Positions 1-8,352 of a stretch of 64,000 nt of DNA are shown here, in pieces (position 1 is the stretch's first letter; the number at the start of each line of letters is the position of its first letter). The stretch is taken from positions 4,216,001-4,280,000 of the forward strand of contig OZ242265.1 in the NCBI GenBank assembly GCA_965207165.1, in the 5' to 3' direction. The notes below the pieces were generated by a model that made no database searches, was not told where the DNA came from, and was given only the letters and a program-made list of their open reading frames with translations. The translations under genes and the position numbers were made by a program. This stretch comes from JAAXHV01 sp965207165 (lineage in GTDB: Bacteria; Pseudomonadota; Gammaproteobacteria; Eutrophobiales; Eutrophobiaceae).

Positions 1-289
1 GACTGGAAAACTCGGCTAAGTTTTGGGCTACTGTATTATCAGTGGTCGTCGCTTCTCGATTCACGATGAATAAACCCCCGTCTGGTTCTTTTTACGCCAG
101 TTGACAAAGGCAGATTTATTATTTTGGCCTAAAACAGTGCCCTGCAGTAAGCACAGGACACCTAACATGTTATTTCCACAAACGAATTATAAACATAAAA
201 TACGGCCATTGTATATATATATGAGCGTCTAAGGGGACAACTATTACATAACACGAGGAAAACTTCCAACATTTTTTTATGCAATCCGC

Positions 290-736
290 TCATGTCGGCC
301 ACGACGCCTTCAGATCATCCCGTAATTGATTAAAGACTTTCTTGTCAAGCGGGTTGTTATGTCCCAGATCCGGCGGCCCCGGCCAGGCAGGATCCGAAAA
401 TTCCACCTCCGCATAACGGCGATTTTCCGAATAACGGGGTAGCACATGAAAATGGACGTGCGGATCGACCATCATCAACATCAGGTAGTTCAGTTTATCA
501 TATTGAAAAAGATGCGATAATACAGCGTCAACATCATGGGTAACCTGGGCCAGTTCGCTGAAACAGGCCGGGCTCAGCTGCGAAAACGCCGTTACCGGCT
601 CGCGCGCAGCCAGCACCAGGGAACCCAGTGTGACTTGAGCGGGGCGCAATAATACCAACCAGGAGGAATAAGTGTGGATGCTGGTATCAGGCGCTCCGAA
701 TTTCAACATCGTATCGTTAAGGATGTTCAAAGACAT
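290..736 (-). CDS. HIT (histidine triad) family hydrolase
   Basis: A 148-residue protein of the histidine triad superfamily, which hydrolyses or transfers nucleotide phosphoanhydrides and phosphoramidates. The signature His-x-His-x-His is visible at residues 93, 95 and 97, followed by V-L-P-R-Y, and the size matches single-domain HIT proteins. There is no signal peptide, so it is expected in the cytosol. It is transcribed divergently from the acyltransferase gene at 778, with only about 40 bases between the start codons. The exact substrate cannot be told from the sequence. The family call is firm, the biological role open. Confidence 0.85.
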   Translation of the reverse strand: MSLNILNDTMLKFGAPDTSIHTYSSWLVLLRPAQVTLGSLVLAAREPVTAFSQLSPACFSELAQVTHDVDAVLSHLFQYDKLNYLMLMMVDPHVHFHVLPRYSENRRYAEVEFSDPAWPGPPDLGHNNPLDKKVFNQLRDDLKASWPT

Positions 737-777
737 CTACGATTTCGCCGGTTTGATGATAAGTCCTTGTATATTAA

Positions 778-1956
778 ATGATCATGACCAGGAGATCAAA
801 ACTCTTTTCCAGGCAAGGCCGGGCGCCGGCTGACGCGGTCAGGGTCGTTCCTGTCAGCAACGGGCGCCAGTTGCGCGCGTTCATCCGGCTGCCCTGGAGC
901 CTGTACGCGCAGGATCCGCACTGGGTGCCACCCTTGAGACTTGAACGCAGGCTGCATTTCTCCTCCCTGAACCCTTATTTTGCCCATGGCCGCTGGCAGG
1001 GCTGGATTGCCTGGCGGGGGGAGCGGCCGGTGGGCCGGATCAGCGCCCAGGTTGATGAATTGCACCGCCGCTGTTACGCGGTGCAATCCGGCCATTTCGG
1101 TTTCCTGGAGTGTGAAAACGACCCGGACGTGATGCGCGCCCTGGTGACGGCGAGCGAAAACTGGCTGTCCCGGCATCAAACCGAAGTGATTACCGGCCCC
1201 TTCAATTTTTCCATCAACCAGGAATGCGGCCTGCTGGTGGACGGCTTCGACACGCCGCCGGCGCTGATGATGCCCCATAATCACCAGTGGTATGCGGAGT
1301 TGCTGGAGCAACAGGGTTACTGTGCCGCAAAAGACCTGTATGCCTATTGGATTAATCCCGACTTCGATATCCCCCGGGTTATGCAGAAGCTGGTGGACAG
1401 GCATGGCAGTTCCGTCAGCCTGCGCGGACTTGACCGCAAGAATTTCAAGCAGGAACTGGAGGTCCTGCGCGGGATATTCAATGACGCCTGGTCGGACAAC
1501 TGGGGGTTTGTCCCGTTTACCAGGGAGGAGTTCGCCGAACTGGGCACCGCGTTACGGCTGTTCGTCCCGGACGATTTTATCCGTATCGCGGAATACGAAG
1601 GGGAACCGGTTGCGTTTATCGTGTGTCTGCCCAACCTGAATGAAGTATTACTCGACCTGGACGGCAAACTGTTCCCCTCGGGCCTGTTCAGGATTATCAA
1701 GGCATTACGTGAACGGCGCATCAGGTCCGGCAGGATTCCGCTGATGGGCGTCAGGAAGGAATTGCGCAATACCCCGTTGGGCATCGCCCTGGCATTGCTT
1801 GTTATCCACGACCTCAGGGAACCGGTCATCGCCAGGGGGATAACGGGCGTGGAGATGTCATGGATCCTGGAAGACAACCAGGGTATGCGCAGCATCCTGG
1901 AGCGGGTTGGCAGCAAGCTGTACAAGACCTACCGGATCTACCAGAAGCGTTTGTAA
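778..1956 (+). CDS. YghO-like GNAT-fold N-acyltransferase
   Basis: A 392-residue protein with the layout of YghO-like proteins, a divergent branch of the GNAT acyltransferase fold. Visible signatures are D-P-H-W-V-P-P near residue 46, a stretch around residues 140-165 reading G-P-F-N-F-S-I-N-Q-E-C-G-L-L-V-D-G-F, and M-M-P-H-N just after. From memory, the bacterial ceramide synthase of Caulobacter (an acyl-CoA N-acyltransferase) resembles this family; that link is recalled, not tested. No signal peptide is seen. Two ATG codons lie six bases apart at the start and no good Shine-Dalgarno separates them. The next gene follows after 46 bases on the same strand, and several lipid-type genes lie downstream, which fits transfer of a fatty acyl group to a lipid amine. 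A plain small-molecule acetyltransferase remains possible. Confidence 0.7.
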   Translation: MIMTRRSKLFSRQGRAPADAVRVVPVSNGRQLRAFIRLPWSLYAQDPHWVPPLRLERRLHFSSLNPYFAHGRWQGWIAWRGERPVGRISAQVDELHRRCYAVQSGHFGFLECENDPDVMRALVTASENWLSRHQTEVITGPFNFSINQECGLLVDGFDTPPALMMPHNHQWYAELLEQQGYCAAKDLYAYWINPDFDIPRVMQKLVDRHGSSVSLRGLDRKNFKQELEVLRGIFNDAWSDNWGFVPFTREEFAELGTALRLFVPDDFIRIAEYEGEPVAFIVCLPNLNEVLLDLDGKLFPSGLFRIIKALRERRIRSGRIPLMGVRKELRNTPLGIALALLVIHDLREPVIARGITGVEMSWILEDNQGMRSILERVGSKLYKTYRIYQKRL

Positions 1957-2002
1957 AGCATGACTTTTTTCTCCCTCATTACAGTGGGCCACCGGCGCTG
2001 AC

Positions 2003-2806
2003 GTGGCGCACAAACGGAAAATCACCGCATTGCTGCTGGCCGGGGAGCGCGGCGGCGTTGACGAGGTCGCGCGGCGATCCGGCGTCTCGTGCAAGGCACT
2101 GGCGCCGCTGGCGGGTGTACCGATGATCATGCGTGTGCTGGACGCCCTGCAGGCGAGTGCCCGCATCGACTCGTATGTAATATGCGGTCCCGGCCCTGAC
2201 GCGGTTGAGAGTTGCCCGCGGTTACGGGAATTCATCAGCGGCGACCATGCTACCTGGATCCCCGCCAGGCGCGACCTCGGCGGCAGTGTGCAGGCGGGCC
2301 TGGCGGTAACAGACCCGGACGCCCTGGTGCTGATAACGGTCGCGGACCACGCGTTGCTTGACGCTGCGATATTGAATTATTTTCTGGACGGGGCGCTTGA
2401 CAGCGGCGCCGGCGTCAACGTGGGGCTGGTGGATTTCGGCCGGATCGAGGCGGCGTACCCCGGGGTGCGGCGCACGGTACTGAAGTTGTCGGATGGCGGA
2501 TATTGCGGTTGTAACCTGTACGCGCTCGACGGCGCCCGGGGCAGGGATATCATTTCCCTGTGGCAACGGGCTCAGGCGCACCGTAAACAGCCGTGGCGTA
2601 TGGCGCTCGGGTTGTTCGGTTTCGGTGCATTGGCAAGGTATGCTTGCGGCCGCCTGGGCCTGCGGAACGCCCGTGATGCGATAATGAGATCCACCGGGGT
2701 GGCGGTGGATTTTATCGAGATTCCCTATGCCCGTGCCGGTATTGATGTTGATACGGTTGCGGATTTTGAGCTGGCGGAAAAGATACTGGCTGGGCGCTAT
2801 GACTGA
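2003..2806 (+). CDS. MobA-like nucleotidyltransferase
   Basis: A 267-residue protein starting with GTG. The N-terminus (I-T-A-L-L-L-A-G-E-R) and the later S-C-K-A-L-A-P-L-A-G-V-P-M (Lys31) follow the NTP-transferase plan of a glycine-containing loop, a conserved lysine and then P-M. The loop is changed from the usual G-x-G-x-R, so nucleotide binding may be weaker or altered. T-V-A-D-H near residue 115 sits where the metal-binding Asp is expected. The gene follows the YghO-like gene on the same strand, which suggests joint expression. It could activate a head-group phosphate for a lipid or act on a cofactor. It is not close enough to MobA proper or to CofC to name the substrate. The downstream flank is a tandem repeat cluster. 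Confidence 0.6.
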   Translation: MAHKRKITALLLAGERGGVDEVARRSGVSCKALAPLAGVPMIMRVLDALQASARIDSYVICGPGPDAVESCPRLREFISGDHATWIPARRDLGGSVQAGLAVTDPDALVLITVADHALLDAAILNYFLDGALDSGAGVNVGLVDFGRIEAAYPGVRRTVLKLSDGGYCGCNLYALDGARGRDIISLWQRAQAHRKQPWRMALGLFGFGALARYACGRLGLRNARDAIMRSTGVAVDFIEIPYARAGIDVDTVADFELAEKILAGRYD

Positions 2807-2817
2807 GCTGCGGGGGC

Positions 2818-3174
2818 GGGTTTGGATAAGCGTTTCAGGACACGCTGTGAATACATCCTTGTACGCTTAGCATCCGCTGTCCCTGCGGATGATAGTCCTG
2901 AAACGCTTATCCAAACCCGTCGGAACTGTCGCTGCGGATGATAGTTCTGAAACGCTTATCCAAACCCGTCGGAACTGTCCCTGCGGATGATAGTCCTGAA
3001 ACGCTTATCCAAACCCGTCGGAACTGTCGCTGCGGATGATAGTCCTGAAACGTTTATTCAAACCCGTCGGAACTGTTTATGAACGGCTGACGCCGTGCAC
3101 AAATTCGTCAGGAAAGAATTTGGACAGCGGATGATAGTTCTGAAACGCTTATTCAAACCCGTCAGAACTGTTTA
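2818..3174. repeat. 49-bp tandem repeat cluster with an inverted arm
   Basis: Four head-to-tail 49-bp units run from 2877 to 3072 (unit starts 2877, 2926, 2975, 3024). A fifth, partial copy lies at about 3125-3174 after a roughly 50-bp spacer. Units 1 and 3 share small variants (C in CTGTCCCTG) that differ from units 2 and 4 (CTGTCGCTG), suggesting duplication of a 98-bp dimer. The 23 bases at 2818-2840 are the exact reverse complement of 2896-2918 inside unit 1, so a long hairpin can form with any unit. A smaller palindrome, CATCCGC/GCGGATG, lies at 2871-2891. The cluster fills the gap between two convergent genes and its last copy contains the stop codon of the gene at 3172. Confidence 0.9.
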
Positions 3175-3900
3175 TTGGAGCATTATTTTTTCTGCGTTAT
3201 CCAGGTCTCTCTTGAAGTCGATCTCACACCATCTGTGTCCGTTTATGCTGCAGGCGCGCACCAGGGATTGCTTGGCGAGCGTGTCCACCACGCTCAGGAA
3301 CCATAAGCGCAAGCCGTCGCCTTGTTTCATCTGCCGGTCCAGTTGAGCGCGGAATAACGCGGGTCCTTCGCCCCGGAAATACAGGAGGCCGATGGATTCG
3401 GCCATGGTGTGTTCATCCGGCAGTGTCTTGCCGACGGCTTTCACCATGGAGTCGTGCAGCTCGACGCGCATGTCGTCGTTGTCGTAGCTGTCCTTGTAGT
3501 CGATGGTCAAGGTTACCGGCGCCGGAGTTGAGCGGAGCACCGTGTCCAGCAGCGCCGGTTCGAACAGCGTGTCCCCGTTCAACAGGATAAATTCCTCATC
3601 CATGACGTGGCGGGCCATCCAGCAACTCGCCAGGTTGTCGGATATGCTGTAGAAGGGGTTGTAGACGATATTGATCCGGTCCTGTTCGGCGCCGAATCGA
3701 TCCTGCATGTGTGCTTCGACCAGGTCCGAATTAAACCCGGTAATTATGAACAGCTTGTCGATTTGTGCCGCCAGCAATGCCTGCACCTGCCATTCCAGTA
3801 TGCTTTTGCCTGCTACATGCAGCATGCACTTGGGGCATGCCTCGGTCAGGGGCAGCAGTCTTTTACCCTGACCCGCGCTCAATATAATCGCGTTAACCAT
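3172..3900 (-). CDS. LicC-like sugar/choline-phosphate nucleotidyltransferase
   Basis: The start at 3900 gives a 242-residue protein beginning M-V-N-A-I-I-L-S-A-G-Q-G-K-R-L, the classic nucleotidyltransferase loop; an upstream in-frame ATG at 3927 would add nine residues before this conserved start. C-P-K-C-M-L follows with the conserved Lys, and L-N-G-D-T-L-F gives the metal-binding Asp. This layout is that of LicC or sugar-1-phosphate cytidylyl/uridylyltransferases, which convert NTP and a phospho-compound into an NDP-activated head group. The stop codon (TAA at 3172-3174) lies in the last copy of the adjacent repeat cluster. It is divergent from lptF. A CDP-activated head group would suit the CDP-alcohol transferase gene at 7192, but the substrate is inference. 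Confidence 0.75.
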   Translation of the reverse strand: MVNAIILSAGQGKRLLPLTEACPKCMLHVAGKSILEWQVQALLAAQIDKLFIITGFNSDLVEAHMQDRFGAEQDRINIVYNPFYSISDNLASCWMARHVMDEEFILLNGDTLFEPALLDTVLRSTPAPVTLTIDYKDSYDNDDMRVELHDSMVKAVGKTLPDEHTMAESIGLLYFRGEGPALFRAQLDRQMKQGDGLRLWFLSVVDTLAKQSLVRACSINGHRWCEIDFKRDLDNAEKIMLQ

Positions 3901-4006
3901 TAACTTCCAATTTACCTTGCTGGACAATACCGTTACGAGAGGTGAGCAGTTTAAAGTAATTTATAATACAATCAAACCAGCAGTTCCCGATGGGTTTTTA
4001 GTCGTC

Positions 4007-5086
4007 ATGTCACATATTGAACGCTACATCATTCGCGAAATTCTCAGGCCGTTCAGTTTCGTCTTAATCATCCTGGTCGGCCTGTTTGCCTGTTTCAGCG
4101 GCGCCAGGTACCTGGCGGAAGCGGTGACGGAGACTCTGGGTGTCTATTTCATGGTCAAACTGATCCTGCTCAAGACGATTATCGCCCTGGAAGTCCTGGT
4201 TCCCATCGCCCTTTATACATCCGTCGTTATCGGGCTGGGCAGGCTCTACCGGGACCGCGAAATAGTGGCGCTGAGTGCCGCCGGGGCCGGGACCAAGCGC
4301 ATTATCGGTCCGGTTATCGTCATTTCCATACCTGTTGCCCTGATCGTGGCTGCGCTGTCCCTGTACGGCCGTCCATGGGCCTACCAGAACAGTTATCTCC
4401 TGGATGCCACGGCCCGGGCCGATCTGAATACCGACCGCTTTCAGCCGGGCCGGTTCTACGGCAATGAAGACTCCGGCACGGTTATTTTTATCGACAAAAA
4501 GGATGAGAGCAGCGGTGAAATGACGAAGGTATTCTATTATACCCGCAAGGATGACGTCAGCGAGGTTACCGCGGCGATCCACGCCAGGCAGGACCAGGAT
4601 ATGGAGGACGGGCGGTTGCGGGTTTCGCTCAATAACGGGCTGGTCTACAGGTTGCAGCGCGCGTCGCAGGAGGACGAAGTCGTGCGCTATGAAAAGCTGG
4701 TCAGGTACCATGAAGACCCGGAGGTGAGTATCGGCTACAAACGCAAGGCTGAATTGACCCCTGCCTTGCTCAAGTCCAGCAGTCCGGAGGACATTGCGGA
4801 AGTCCAATGGCGCTTGTCCAGGCCTGTTGCCACGCTCCTGCTTGCGCTGATCGCCATTCCCCTGAGCCGTTCGTCTCCCCGGCAGGGAAAGAATGAAAGG
4901 GTATTCATGGCCGCGCTGATATTTGCTGTCTACTACAACCTGAGCGGTGTTGCCCAGACCTGGGTGGAGCAGGGTGTAATGGATGAGATTCCCGGTGTCT
5001 GGTGGTTGCACGTGTTGATGGCGCTAATCGTTTTCCTGTCCCTGTTCCGGCGCTTTACCCGGCGTCTCCTGCGGGCGTTTCGTTAG
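4007..5086 (+). CDS. lptF: LPS export permease LptF (or LptF-like lipid exporter)
   Basis: From the ATG at 4007 a 359-residue protein begins M-S-H-I-E-R-Y-I-I-R-E-I-L, the typical LptF/YjgP opening; the frame stays open upstream to 3917, but that extension is not LptF-like. There are about three membrane segments in the first 120 residues, a periplasmic beta-rich domain (about 130-260), then three C-terminal segments, with S-R-P-V-A-T-L-L-L-A-L-I-A-I-P-L-S-R being a family hallmark. LptF pairs with LptG and the ATPase LptB in the inner membrane to pull lipopolysaccharide into the Lpt bridge. A TATAAT hexamer at 3962-3967 could be a -10 element but lacks a clear -35. Its neighbours are lipid-modifying genes, so this pair might serve another lipid. 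Confidence 0.88.
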   Translation: MSHIERYIIREILRPFSFVLIILVGLFACFSGARYLAEAVTETLGVYFMVKLILLKTIIALEVLVPIALYTSVVIGLGRLYRDREIVALSAAGAGTKRIIGPVIVISIPVALIVAALSLYGRPWAYQNSYLLDATARADLNTDRFQPGRFYGNEDSGTVIFIDKKDESSGEMTKVFYYTRKDDVSEVTAAIHARQDQDMEDGRLRVSLNNGLVYRLQRASQEDEVVRYEKLVRYHEDPEVSIGYKRKAELTPALLKSSSPEDIAEVQWRLSRPVATLLLALIAIPLSRSSPRQGKNERVFMAALIFAVYYNLSGVAQTWVEQGVMDEIPGVWWLHVLMALIVFLSLFRRFTRRLLRAFR

Positions 5087-5116
5087 CATGCCGGGTGCGG
5101 GAGGCGGACAGCGCTC

Positions 5117-6181
5117 ATGATCATCGTTGAAAATTACCTGATGCAGCGCATCAGCGTGGGGTTGCTGATCGCAGCCGCGGTGTTGCTGCCGCTGTTCAGC
5201 TTTTTCGACCTGATCGAACAGATGGACGATGTCGGTGAAGGTTTTTATCGCATGCAGGATGCGTTTTACATCGTCCTGTTGCTGCTGCCCAGGAGGCTGA
5301 TCCAGTTGCTGCCGTTTATTGCGCTGATCGGCAACGTGATCGCGCTGGGTCTGCTGGCGCTGAGTTCGGAAATCACTGCCATGCGCGCCGCCGGGTTGTC
5401 TCCTGCAAAAATCAGCCTGGCTTCATTCAAAATCGGCCTGTGCCTGTTGCTGCTGCTGGGGTTGCTGGAGCAGTTTGCCGCGCCTTATACGCAGAGCAAG
5501 GCCATCGCCCACCGTCTGGAAGCCTTGAACCAGAGCGCGGAACTGGGCGAGGACCTGGGTATCTGGACGCGCGATGAAAACCGGGTGTTGCGGCTTGGCG
5601 AGGCGATTCGCGCGGCTTACGTGGAGGACGTGGAAATATTCACGCTGGATGAGCAGGGATTACTCGACCAGCACATCCATGCGCAGGGCGCAGACATAAT
5701 CAGTAATGCCCGGTGGAACCTGCACGACGTCACCGTGAAGGAGATCAACGGCGCCCGCTTAAGCACGAGGACGTTTGCGCGCATGGACTGGATTCCTTTT
5801 TTGAGTTCCGAGCAGGTCGCGACACTGACGCGGCCGGCCGAAAGCCTGTCCCCGACGGATTTATACCACCATATTCTTTACCTGAAGAAAACCGGGCAGC
5901 AGCACGATGAATTATCCCTGGCCTACTGGAGGAAGTACGGCGCCGGTCTGATCATGCTTGCCATGCTGTTGTTGTCCGTCCCGTTTGTGTTCGGATCGAT
6001 ACGCACGGGTATCGGCACCCGCCTGGTGCTGGCGGGTATTACGGGGATCTGTGTCTACCTGCTCGACCAGATTTTTTCCAACGCCGGGTTATTGCTGAAC
6101 CTGAACCATGCCCTGGTGGCGCTGGCCCCCGGCCTGTTCCTGATGCTGATAGGCAGCCTGTGGCTGCAGCGGGTGGCTTGA
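5117..6181 (+). CDS. lptG: LPS export permease LptG (or LptG-like lipid exporter)
   Basis: A 354-residue membrane protein of the YjgQ/LptG family. It has an N-terminal amphipathic start and membrane segment (about 15-35), F-F-D-L-I-E-Q with the usual acidic residues, two further segments near 55-85 and 105-120, a periplasmic jellyroll domain (about 130-260), and three C-terminal segments. It follows lptF by 30 bases on the same strand, the usual lptF-lptG order. LptG is the second permease of the Lpt ABC exporter. The stop codon TGA (6179-6181) lies three bases before a perfect palindrome that probably ends transcription. The length is normal for the family. lptB, lptA and lptC are not in the window. 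Confidence 0.88.
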   Translation: MIIVENYLMQRISVGLLIAAAVLLPLFSFFDLIEQMDDVGEGFYRMQDAFYIVLLLLPRRLIQLLPFIALIGNVIALGLLALSSEITAMRAAGLSPAKISLASFKIGLCLLLLLGLLEQFAAPYTQSKAIAHRLEALNQSAELGEDLGIWTRDENRVLRLGEAIRAAYVEDVEIFTLDEQGLLDQHIHAQGADIISNARWNLHDVTVKEINGARLSTRTFARMDWIPFLSSEQVATLTRPAESLSPTDLYHHILYLKKTGQQHDELSLAYWRKYGAGLIMLAMLLLSVPFVFGSIRTGIGTRLVLAGITGICVYLLDQIFSNAGLLLNLNHALVALAPGLFLMLIGSLWLQRVA

Positions 6182-6184
6182 AAG

Positions 6185-6222
6185 ATATTTGGGGTCAGAG
6201 CAAATGCTCTGACCCCAAATAT
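6185..6222. repeat. Perfect palindrome, likely bidirectional terminator or mobile palindromic element
   Basis: Bases 6185-6202 and 6205-6222 are perfect reverse complements (18-bp arms built on GGGGTCAGAGCA/TGCTCTGACCCC, loop AA). It sits between the convergent genes lptG and the metallophosphoesterase. It is not merely intergenic: the minus-strand gene runs through its right arm and loop and stops within the left arm, so the last residues of that protein are encoded by the palindrome. Palindromes with this GGGGTCAGAGC core are, as I recall, dispersed in several proteobacterial genomes. A U-tract is weak on either side, so a terminator role is inferred from position. Confidence 0.75.
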
Positions 6223-7100
6223 TCCAGTTCCAGGTTTCTTTCGAATTTTTGCGTTTTCCGGTTATAGATATATGAGGTGACGCGGGTTTGCCAGGCGGTT
6301 GCGGTTTTATTCACTTCGTAGATGTTGTAGCCGGCTTTTTTGAGCGGGTCTTTGTAACTGGCCGATGCTGAAGGGACGCCGAACACCGGGATCGAGTGGG
6401 CGCCGGCCGTGAGTGTTGTGTGCGCCTGGCAATGCCCGTGTCCGTGAACCAGCATCTCTGCGCCTGGCGCGGCCAGGGTTGACAGCAGCCTGCCTGCATC
6501 GCTCAGCCCGCGCCGGATGCTGGTGAACTGTGGGCCGTGATGCAGTACGACGATGCGGTACAAGCCCCGTTGTGCGGTTGTTTCGAGCAGGAGACGAAGC
6601 CGTTGTAACTGCTCGCTGCCCAGTTTGCCCGAGGCGAAGAACGGCGCAGTGGGGATGGCGGTCGAAAGACCGATGAGCGCGACGGGACCGCGCACCCGCA
6701 GGTACGGGAAGCTGCCGGCATTGCCGTCCTCATCCGGGTCGCTGCGCATGTAGGCAAGCCAGCGGCCGGTCGTTTCGGCAAATTCGGTGGCTATGTAATG
6801 GTCATGATTCCCCGGCACAATTGAGATATAATCAGGCGCGCCGATACTGTTTAACCAGGCTTCGGTTTCCCGGCATTCGTTTGCCGTGCCCAGGTGGGTG
6901 AAGTCCCCGCTGATGACCAGGTGGTCCGGTTGCCGGCCTGCCAGGTCGGCGAGTGTCCGGGACAGCACTTCCCTGCTGTGGGAGCGGCGCCGTTTCAACC
7001 TCCACGAGAGGTAACCGAGAATACGCTTGTTCAGTAGTTCATCCGGCCTGACGTGGTCAAGCGATGACAGGTGGGGGTCGGAAATGTGCGCTATTTTCAA
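6195..7100 (-). CDS. Calcineurin-like metallophosphoesterase
   Basis: A 301-residue protein with all five metallophosphoesterase blocks in order: S-D-P-H (residues 7-10), S-G-D-F-T-H, G-N-H-D-H, L-H-H-G-P and H-G-H-G-H. These ligands bind the dinuclear metal centre that hydrolyses phosphomono- or diesters. No signal peptide is present. The C-terminal L-G-S-E-H-L-L and the stop codon come from the palindrome at 6185-6222, so the native C-terminus may have been replaced. It is convergent with lptG and divergent from the CDP-alcohol transferase gene at 7192. A role in removing a phosphate from a lipid product or in nucleotide turnover is possible. The enzyme class is secure, the substrate unknown. 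Confidence 0.85.
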   Translation of the reverse strand: MKIAHISDPHLSSLDHVRPDELLNKRILGYLSWRLKRRRSHSREVLSRTLADLAGRQPDHLVISGDFTHLGTANECRETEAWLNSIGAPDYISIVPGNHDHYIATEFAETTGRWLAYMRSDPDEDGNAGSFPYLRVRGPVALIGLSTAIPTAPFFASGKLGSEQLQRLRLLLETTAQRGLYRIVVLHHGPQFTSIRRGLSDAGRLLSTLAAPGAEMLVHGHGHCQAHTTLTAGAHSIPVFGVPSASASYKDPLKKAGYNIYEVNKTATAWQTRVTSYIYNRKTQKFERNLELEYLGSEHLL

Positions 7101-7191
7101 GCTTTAACTCATCTGGTTTTCAGTCGCCGGTTTATAGTAACAAAAAACCGGCAAACAGATACCGGCAACCAGGAACAAAATAAAACTATCG

Positions 7192-8352
7192 ATGAATTCG
7201 TATGTTCAGATAATCGGTGACAGCCGGACGGAAATCTGGGGAATGACCGGACGCACCAGGCTGGCCCGCATGCTGCAAAGAATCGACGGCGTCAGCGTCA
7301 TTACCGGCATGGCAGAGTTGCCTCCCGGCGCGCCGGTGATCTTCCTCCGGGGTGATTACATATTCGATGTCCGTGTATTGCAGATAATTACCGGCATGGA
7401 CAACGGGTTCGTGCTGCACCCGCAGGACGATGATGCTGCAATTGCGGTACGCACGACCGACTACGACGCAAACATATTCGACCGTGACCATTACCCGGAC
7501 AGTTTGACCAGGGTGGCCGTCGACGACCTGGTAAACCCCTGCAACGACAGATTGAATAAATATGAGCCGGCCAGGGTCTGGCGCATTTTGCCTGACAACC
7601 GGGAGTTGCTTGAACGGGAGTTGTTCAGCGGGTCTTACAAGGGCGTGACCGACCTGGTGACCAAATGGGTCTGGCCCGTGCCCGCGCGCTGGGCGACCAA
7701 AGTCTGCGCCAGGCTTAAACTGAAGCCGAACCACGTGACCCTGTTCAGCCTGGTACTGGCAATCCTGGCCGGATATGCCTTCTGGCTGGGTGAGTTCGCC
7801 GCCGGCCTGTTGCTGGGCTGGGTCATGACCTTCCTGGATACCGTGGACGGCAAGCTGGCCCGGGTGACGTTGACCTCCAGCCGTTTCGGCGACCTGCTGG
7901 ACCACGGCCTGGACCTGGTGCACCCGCCTTTCTGGTACCTCGCCTGGGGGGTGGGACTGGCCGTCGCAACGCCGGGGACAACGCCGTTGGCGATGTTGAT
8001 GGGCCTGATGCTCGCCGCGTACCTGGGCGGCCGGCTCTGTGAGGGGGTATTCCAGCATTACCTTGCCGATTTCTCGATTTTCATGTGGCGGCCGGTTGAT
8101 TCGCTGACCAGGTTGATTACCGCACGGCGCAATCCCAACATGCTGATTTTGACTGCCGCCCTGGTTGCCGGGCGGCCGGACACGGGCCTGGTGATGGTAG
8201 TCGCCTGGCATGTCATTTCCACCCTGTTCCTGCTGGTAAGGCTGGGCATGGCCTGGAAGGCGAAGCAGGACCAGGGGCCGCTGGCGGGCTGGCTGTCGAC
8301 GGTCGGTGAGGGAACCCGGCATAACGGGCTGGCGCTGAAGATCTTTACCTGA
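7192..8352 (+). CDS. CDP-alcohol phosphatidyltransferase with degenerate N-terminal nucleotidyltransferase-like domain
   Basis: A 386-residue protein. The C-terminal half carries the full CDP-alcohol phosphotransferase motif: D216-x2-D219-G220-x2-A223-R224-x8-G233-x3-D237-x3-D241, within a set of membrane segments from about residue 180 to 350. This family joins a CDP-activated alcohol or diacylglycerol to an acceptor. The first 140 residues resemble the front of bifunctional inositol-phosphate cytidylyltransferase/transferase fusions but show no G-x-G-x-R loop, so that domain is probably inactive or binds ligand only. The stop codon touches the start of the next gene (TGA then ATG), implying translational coupling with the Tam41-like enzyme. 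Closest in plan to DIPP synthase-like enzymes; the acceptor cannot be read from sequence. Confidence 0.82.
   Translation: MNSYVQIIGDSRTEIWGMTGRTRLARMLQRIDGVSVITGMAELPPGAPVIFLRGDYIFDVRVLQIITGMDNGFVLHPQDDDAAIAVRTTDYDANIFDRDHYPDSLTRVAVDDLVNPCNDRLNKYEPARVWRILPDNRELLERELFSGSYKGVTDLVTKWVWPVPARWATKVCARLKLKPNHVTLFSLVLAILAGYAFWLGEFAAGLLLGWVMTFLDTVDGKLARVTLTSSRFGDLLDHGLDLVHPPFWYLAWGVGLAVATPGTTPLAMLMGLMLAAYLGGRLCEGVFQHYLADFSIFMWRPVDSLTRLITARRNPNMLILTAALVAGRPDTGLVMVVAWHVISTLFLLVRLGMAWKAKQDQGPLAGWLSTVGEGTRHNGLALKIFT

Noticed and set aside
101..130. TTGACA at 101-106 with TATTAT nearby as a promoter
   Set aside because: The spacing is only 10 bases and no plus-strand gene follows.
2003..2806. CofC (2-phospholactate guanylyltransferase) for the F420 pathway
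   Set aside because: The gene is MobA-like and 8 kb away from cofD, amid lipid genes; the loop does not look like CofC.
2877..3174. CRISPR-like array
   Set aside because: The 49-bp units follow each other without unique spacers and no cas gene is near; it is a tandem repeat.
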